This document shows, in pieces, positions 5,998 through 6,588 of a stretch of DNA of 6,588 bases (the first letter of the stretch is position 1; every line of letters begins with the position of its first letter). A program made the position numbers and the translations under genes. Source of the DNA: an uncultured Emergencia sp. (GTDB lineage: Bacteria; Bacillota; Clostridia; Peptostreptococcales; Anaerovoracaceae); NCBI GenBank assembly GCA_902476665.1, contig CABSEO010000110.1:1-6588 (forward strand), written 5' to 3'. A model generated the notes under the pieces. It was given only the letters and a program-made list of their open reading frames with translations, had not been told where the DNA came from and did not search any database.

Positions 5998-6588
5998 ATG
6001 GAAGCCGCAGTAAAAATTGAAAATCTGAGATTATCTTTTCACGGCCCTCAGGGAAGAGTGGAAGCTGTCAAAGGGGTTGATCTGAAGGTTTCTGCAGGAG
6101 AAACCGTGGCGCTGGTAGGAGAGTCCGGATGCGGAAAGACGGCATTGTGCCGCAGTATTCTGCGCCTTCATGCGGAACATGCTGAAATAGAATCTGGACG
6201 TATTTTTCTGTGTGGACGGGATATAACCCGTCTTTCAGAGAGAGAGATGGAGAAGCTGCGGGGAGTAGATGCGGCTATGGTGTTTCAAGATCCAATGACT
6301 TCGCTAAATCCTGTTTTTTCCATCGGACAGCAGATTATGGAGCCTATACTGATACACGAGAAGGTGAGCAGACGAGAGGCCAGAAATCGGGCACTCGATC
6401 TTCTTCGGGCTGTGGGTATTCCAGAGCCTGAGTTGAGATTCTTTCAATATCCTCATCATTTTTCAGGTGGTATGCGGCAAAGAACTGCCATTGCGATTGC
6501 TCTTGCCTGTAACCCGAGGCTCTTCATTGCCGATGAGCCGACTACCGCGCTGGATACTGAGAATCAGAAGCAGATTGTGGAACTTCTT
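5998..6588 (+). CDS. nikD: ABC importer ATPase, DppD/NikD type (3' end missing)
   Basis: Cytoplasmic ATP-hydrolysing subunit of the importer. The ATG at 5998 opens a frame that stays open to the last base, giving 197 residues. Family members have about 250-330, so the end is cut by the window edge. All core motifs are present and intact: Walker A GESGCGKT (41-48), Q-loop VFQDPMTSLNP (95-105, Gln97), ABC signature FSGGMRQR (155-162), Walker B LFIADEP (175-181) and D-loop ALD (184-186). The His switch and any C-terminal oligopeptide/dipeptide domain lie beyond the edge. The start is separated from the lipoprotein stop by one base. A GGAG at 5981-5984 is 13 bases away, rather far, so coupling probably helps. 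A second ATPase (DppF/NikE type) is expected next, because importers of this family normally use two different ATPases. Confidence 0.9.
   Translation, partial: MEAAVKIENLRLSFHGPQGRVEAVKGVDLKVSAGETVALVGESGCGKTALCRSILRLHAEHAEIESGRIFLCGRDITRLSEREMEKLRGVDAAMVFQDPMTSLNPVFSIGQQIMEPILIHEKVSRREARNRALDLLRAVGIPEPELRFFQYPHHFSGGMRQRTAIAIALACNPRLFIADEPTTALDTENQKQIVELL

Noticed and set aside
6210..6431. Plus-strand open frame of 73 codons within the ATPase gene
   Set aside because: It is out of frame with the ATPase, whose Walker A, signature and Walker B motifs span the same region.

Overview
The window is a single, tightly packed, plus-strand operon fragment. It joins biosynthesis of the nickel-pincer nucleotide (NPN) cofactor, the organometallic cofactor of lactate racemase LarA and its relatives, to a peptide/nickel-type ABC importer. 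The order is larE (left end missing), larB, larC, permease 1 (nikB-like), permease 2 (nikC-like), substrate-binding lipoprotein (nikA-like) and ATPase (nikD-like, right end missing). The genes overlap or lie 11 bases or less apart. No stretch is free of coding sequence, and I see no promoter, terminator, RNA gene, mobile element or CRISPR array.

The likely host is a Gram-positive anaerobe of the Bacillota, probably Clostridia and possibly Lachnospiraceae. This is inferred from strong GGAGG-type Shine-Dalgarno sites, a lipoprotein (not periplasmic) binding protein, mid-range base composition and compact gene packing. No marker gene fixes the taxon.

Left part (1-2578): LarB carboxylates and hydrolyses nicotinic acid adenine dinucleotide, LarE converts the two carboxylates to thiocarboxylates, and LarC inserts nickel using CTP. 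Two details stand out. LarE carries a CxxC plus a third cysteine, the pattern I associate with the iron-sulfur, potentially catalytic LarE type rather than the single-use cysteine type of Lactiplantibacillus plantarum. LarC is one uninterrupted reading frame with a 12-histidine patch, whereas the L. plantarum protein is made by ribosomal frameshifting.

Right part (2582-6588): two DppB/DppC-type permeases, a family 5 binding lipoprotein and the first ATPase. Sequence alone would fit nickel, a nickel chelate or peptides. Direct continuation of the lar genes into the transporter makes nickel the best inference, with the importer feeding LarC. The second ATPase (nikE-like) is expected just past the right edge. 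larA, the N-terminal part of LarE and the operon promoter are not in the window. Which racemase or epimerase uses the cofactor here cannot be told from this sequence.
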